A stretch of 16,477 bases of DNA from JBBTXJ01 sp038061815 (GTDB lineage: Bacteria; Patescibacteriota; Patescibacteriia; Magasanikbacterales; JBBTXJ01). Below, piece after piece: positions 14,264 to 16,477 of this stretch (its first letter is position 1; every line of letters begins with the position of its first letter). Location: positions 1-16,477 of the forward strand of contig JBBTYK010000012.1 in assembly GCA_038061815.1 (NCBI GenBank), given 5' to 3'. The translations under genes were made by a program, and so were the position numbers. Below the pieces are notes generated by a model. The model had not been told where the DNA came from. It did not search any database and saw nothing but the letters and a program-made list of their open reading frames with translations.

Positions 14264-14285
14264 AATGGGGCTATGGTACCACGGC

Positions 14286-14314
14286 TTGACAGCCGCAACC
14301 AGCTGTGCTATACT
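14286..14314 (+). promoter_or_regulatory. Near-consensus promoter and leader of the zinc-ribbon gene
   Basis: TTGACA (14286-14291), 17 nt, TATACT (14309-14314): the strongest promoter in the window. The predicted start near 14321 leaves a leader of about 98 nt. It holds a small hairpin, CGATA/TATCG around CGC (14368-14380), and GAGGTGA (14407-14413) 5 nt before the ATG. No known riboswitch was recognised. Confidence 0.85.
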
Positions 14315-14418
14315 GCCGTCACGGTGAATAACTTCCGATATCTATCCTCCGAGGCGATGCCAACGTGCGATACGCTATCGAGTCCACCGAATTCTAATAA
14401 GAAAGCGAGGTGATACTC

Positions 14419-14616
14419 ATGGCGTTTCAAAGCGATGGCAATCGTCCGATGCGACAACTGTTCGACGTAACCGCACTCAACCTCACGTGTTCCGAATGCG
14501 GCACCGCGATCGACAAACTGCCGTTCCAACCGACACAGAAAGAAGACGGCACCTACGGTAAATTGTTCTGCTACCAATGCAACAAGAACCGTATTCGCAA
14601 CCGCGGCGGATTCTAA
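14419..14616 (+). CDS. Small zinc-ribbon protein, 65 aa
   Basis: Function unknown. The protein carries two CxxC knuckles, CSEC (C24, C27) and CYQC (C51, C54), separated by 23 residues: a treble-clef or zinc-ribbon arrangement expected to bind one zinc. Flanking motifs are RPMRQLFDVTALNL before and IDKLPFQPTQKEDGTYGKLF between the knuckles. The tail is basic and Gly-rich (NKNRIRNRGGF), suiting nucleic acid or ribosome binding, which is inference. From memory such small CxxC...CxxC proteins are frequent in Patescibacteria. The start at 14419 is fixed by GAGGTGA 5 nt upstream; an in-frame ATG at 14410 falls within that site. The strong promoter, 98-nt leader and perfect terminator suggest a highly expressed monocistronic gene. 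Confidence 0.9.
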   Translation: MAFQSDGNRPMRQLFDVTALNLTCSECGTAIDKLPFQPTQKEDGTYGKLFCYQCNKNRIRNRGGF

Positions 14617-14623
14617 TGCCACT

Positions 14624-14658
14624 AAACCAAAAACGGCCCTCGGGCCGTTTTTGGTTTT
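14624..14658 (+). terminator. Bidirectional terminator between zinc-ribbon and SDR genes
   Basis: A perfect 16-bp stem (AAACCAAAAACGGCCC against GGGCCGTTTTTGGTTT) with a minimal TC loop lies 7 nt after the zinc-ribbon stop, followed by T. It lies 8 nt beyond the end of the converging SDR gene on the minus strand, so it probably serves both genes. Confidence 0.92.
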
Positions 14659-14666
14659 CGGCGACT

Positions 14667-15347
14667 CTAATCAAGAATCACCTCGTCCCATTTTTTGGCA
14701 TCAAACAGAATCGTTTTTTTATCTGACTCCAGAAGCGCAACAATTTTTGCCGCTATATGCTCGGGCGGGCGCACGAGTTTCCGTTTCTTGGGCCGCTCGG
14801 CAGCGCCGACGCCAGTCCATGTGAGCGGCGTGTCTATTGGACCCGGACAAACCACTTTGATGTTCCACGCGGGATGCGTCGCCTGCACCACGTCCGCCAA
14901 GTCCTTGACGCATCGTTTAGTGAGACCGTAGAGCGCCGGGTCCTGCGGAAGCGCCAGTCCGTGTCGCGAGGACATCTGCACCACCACCGGCCGTTTGCGC
15001 AGGTAGGGCTGCGCGTACTTCAACACCAGCCACGAACCGCGAAGATTGATGCCGAATAATAGATCAAAATCATCCTCGCTCGCCTCAAGTATCTTGCCGC
15101 GCCGCATCACACCCGCGTTGTTGATAAGAATATCTATCGGCGGCGATATCTTTTTAAACCCGCGCTTGATTGTCGCCGGTTTGGTGATGTCAACGGTGAT
15201 ATGCGTAAAATTCGCAATGCGCTCTTTCGGTTTGACTTTATCAAATGAAAACACACGCGCGCCTTTCGCGATGAGCGCTTTCGCAAGCGCGAACCCAATG
15301 CCGCCGGAACCGCCGGTAATCACTACGGTTTTGTTGTTGAGCAGCAT
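14667..15347 (-). CDS. Short-chain dehydrogenase/reductase (SDR)
   Basis: 226-residue NAD(P)-dependent oxidoreductase of the classical SDR family; the substrate is unknown. The Rossmann nucleotide loop is TGGSGGIG (11-18), with NNAG at 76-79. The catalytic tetrad is complete: N101 (GINLRG), S126 or S127 (MSSRHG), Y140 and K144 (YGLTK). The PGPIDTPL segment (168-175) follows. D36 at the end of the second strand (FSFDK) favours NAD over NADP. The length is slightly short for the family. The start MLLNNKTVVITGG at 15347 was chosen because it puts the fold at the N-terminus; an in-frame ATG at 15452 lies within pyrD. Only 4 nt separate it from the pyrD stop, suggesting an operon and coupled translation, although TATACT just upstream could be its own -10. 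Confidence 0.92.
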   Translation of the reverse strand: MLLNNKTVVITGGSGGIGFALAKALIAKGARVFSFDKVKPKERIANFTHITVDITKPATIKRGFKKISPPIDILINNAGVMRRGKILEASEDDFDLLFGINLRGSWLVLKYAQPYLRKRPVVVQMSSRHGLALPQDPALYGLTKRCVKDLADVVQATHPAWNIKVVCPGPIDTPLTWTGVGAAERPKKRKLVRPPEHIAAKIVALLESDKKTILFDAKKWDEVILD

Positions 15348-15351
15348 ACAT

Positions 15352-16473
15352 CTAGTATACACCCTTTTTGCATCCAGAACCCACTGCTTCGCGTATATGG
15401 AAAAAACCGTCACGGCACAGCAGCGCCACCAGTCCGCGGTTGATTTCCCCAATGAGTTGCGGCCCTTGAAAAATCATGCCGGTAGCAAGTTGGATGAGCG
15501 ATGCGCCACGCCGAATTTTTTCATACGCATCCTCCGCCGAAAAAACACCGCCGGAACCAATGAGCACGAAACGCGAACCGACTGTCTGAAATAGATGCGC
15601 GAGCAGTTCGTTTGACGGGTCATACATCGGCTTGCCGCTGATGCCGCCTTTATCAAGCCCTTGTATCTCGGTCTGATGAATAGCGGGATGGTCGCGGCGC
15701 TTTGTCAGGTTGGCCAGAATCAAACCGTGAACGCGATGGCGCGCCGCAACCGCGACCAAGGCATCAACCGCCTCCGTTCCCAAATCAACCGGCATTTTGA
15801 GAAATACGGGTTTTGCGGTGGGAACGGTTTCCAGTTCACGCAACAGCAATTCCAGCCGCTCGGGCGCGGTAAACGGTTCTCCGCCAAATGCGTTCGGACA
15901 GCTGATGTTGACGGTAAGATAATCGGCGAGCGGCTCAAGCGTCTGAAAGGCCTTGCGATAATCGGCGATGCCGGCTTGCGTGTCAATCGTTTCCGCAGAA
16001 TTGGTTTTAGCCACGCTGATGCCGATGGGAATTTCAAAGCGCTCCTCTGCCAAACGCCGCGCAATCGCCTCGCAGCCGTCATTTTTCAAACCGTAATACA
16101 CCATGAGTCCCTGCGACTTCGGCAAGCGCCAGAGCCGCGGTTTCGGATTGCCTTCGCACGGTTCGCCGGTGATGGAGCCGACCTCCGCGAATCCAAACCC
16201 CACTGAAGGCACGATGCGCGTGAGTTCGGCGTTTTTGTCAAAACCGGCCGTAAGACCCACGGGATTTGGAAAATGAATACCGAGAATTTCCTGTTCCAGC
16301 ATGGGATGCGCATACTGAAAAAGGAGCGCCGTAATGCGCCGCGCCAACGACGCGCGGCCAAGTGTTTTACCAAAGCGCACTACCGCATCATGCACTGTCT
16401 CTGGGTCGCGACGAAAAAAAATCGGTTTTGCGATATGCCGGTAAGCGAAACGGTGAAGACCAGCAGCGAACAT
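15352..16473 (-). CDS. pyrD: Dihydroorotate dehydrogenase, class-2-like
   Basis: FMN enzyme oxidising dihydroorotate to orotate, the fourth step of pyrimidine synthesis. The 373 residues show a membrane-associating N-terminal helical extension (1-60) typical of the quinone-linked class 2. The core has NPVGLTAGFDKNAE (70-83), FAEVGSITGEP, GLMVYYGLKNDG (122-133), YLTVNISCPNAFGG (185-198), NLTKRRD, DKGGISGKP (274-282), and the phosphate-binding GSGGVFSAEDAYEKI (306-320) with GASLIQLATG. At the catalytic-base position it has Cys (C192 in NISCPN), where class 2 enzymes usually have Ser; Cys is the class 1 residue. The start is taken at 16473, 4 nt from the window end, so an upstream start cannot be excluded. 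It overlaps no other gene and is followed at 4 nt by the SDR gene. No other pyr genes are nearby. Confidence 0.93.
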   Translation of the reverse strand: MFAAGLHRFAYRHIAKPIFFRRDPETVHDAVVRFGKTLGRASLARRITALLFQYAHPMLEQEILGIHFPNPVGLTAGFDKNAELTRIVPSVGFGFAEVGSITGEPCEGNPKPRLWRLPKSQGLMVYYGLKNDGCEAIARRLAEERFEIPIGISVAKTNSAETIDTQAGIADYRKAFQTLEPLADYLTVNISCPNAFGGEPFTAPERLELLLRELETVPTAKPVFLKMPVDLGTEAVDALVAVAARHRVHGLILANLTKRRDHPAIHQTEIQGLDKGGISGKPMYDPSNELLAHLFQTVGSRFVLIGSGGVFSAEDAYEKIRRGASLIQLATGMIFQGPQLIGEINRGLVALLCRDGFFHIREAVGSGCKKGVY

Positions 16474-16477
16474 GCGG

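Overview
The window reads as a chromosomal segment of an uncultured bacterium of the Candidate Phyla Radiation (Patescibacteria, Parcubacteria-like). The assignment is inference. It rests on compact gene packing, many secreted or surface proteins of no recognised family, a C-terminal cell-surface module of a type I associate with Parcubacteria, a tRNA gene with no encoded CCA, several starts without a Shine-Dalgarno site, and TGA used as an ordinary stop (after greA). Overall GC is moderate, near 50-55%, with one strikingly GC-rich island at about 3146-3580.

Layout, left to right. Positions 1-3039 (+) hold two adjacent paralogous secreted helical-repeat proteins, the first cut by the window edge, the second carrying a long Gly/Gln-rich disordered segment with a perfect 38-codon duplication; a strong terminator follows. 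Positions 3092-3645 (-) form a self-contained GC-rich orphan gene with its own promoter, Shine-Dalgarno site and terminator. Positions 3638-5431 (-) encode a multi-spanning membrane protein fused to a predicted beta-propeller. Positions 5463-5801 (-) are a complete cold-shock protein unit, divergent from greA (5845-6342, +). A tRNA-Asn (6430-6501, -) with its own promoter follows. Positions 6590-9986 (-) are a version of the macromolecular-synthesis operon: a small unknown protein where many bacteria have rpsU, then dnaG, then rpoD. Divergent from it is a 925-residue surface protein (10054-12831, +). It converges with a 483-residue fusion of a spermidine-synthase-like methyltransferase and a FemAB-like acyltransferase (12812-14263, -). 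A small zinc-ribbon protein (14419-14616, +) has a near-consensus promoter and a strong terminator. The window ends with an SDR oxidoreductase and pyrD, adjacent on the minus strand.

Housekeeping functions (replication priming, primary sigma factor, transcript-cleavage factor, cold-shock RNA chaperone, tRNA-Asn, pyrimidine synthesis) are interleaved with envelope genes. The best candidates for undescribed biology are the tandem secreted repeat proteins, the GC-rich orphan gene, the membrane-propeller fusion and the methyltransferase-FemAB fusion. Several -10 elements sit only 6-9 nt before a start codon, suggesting that leaderless transcripts are common here.
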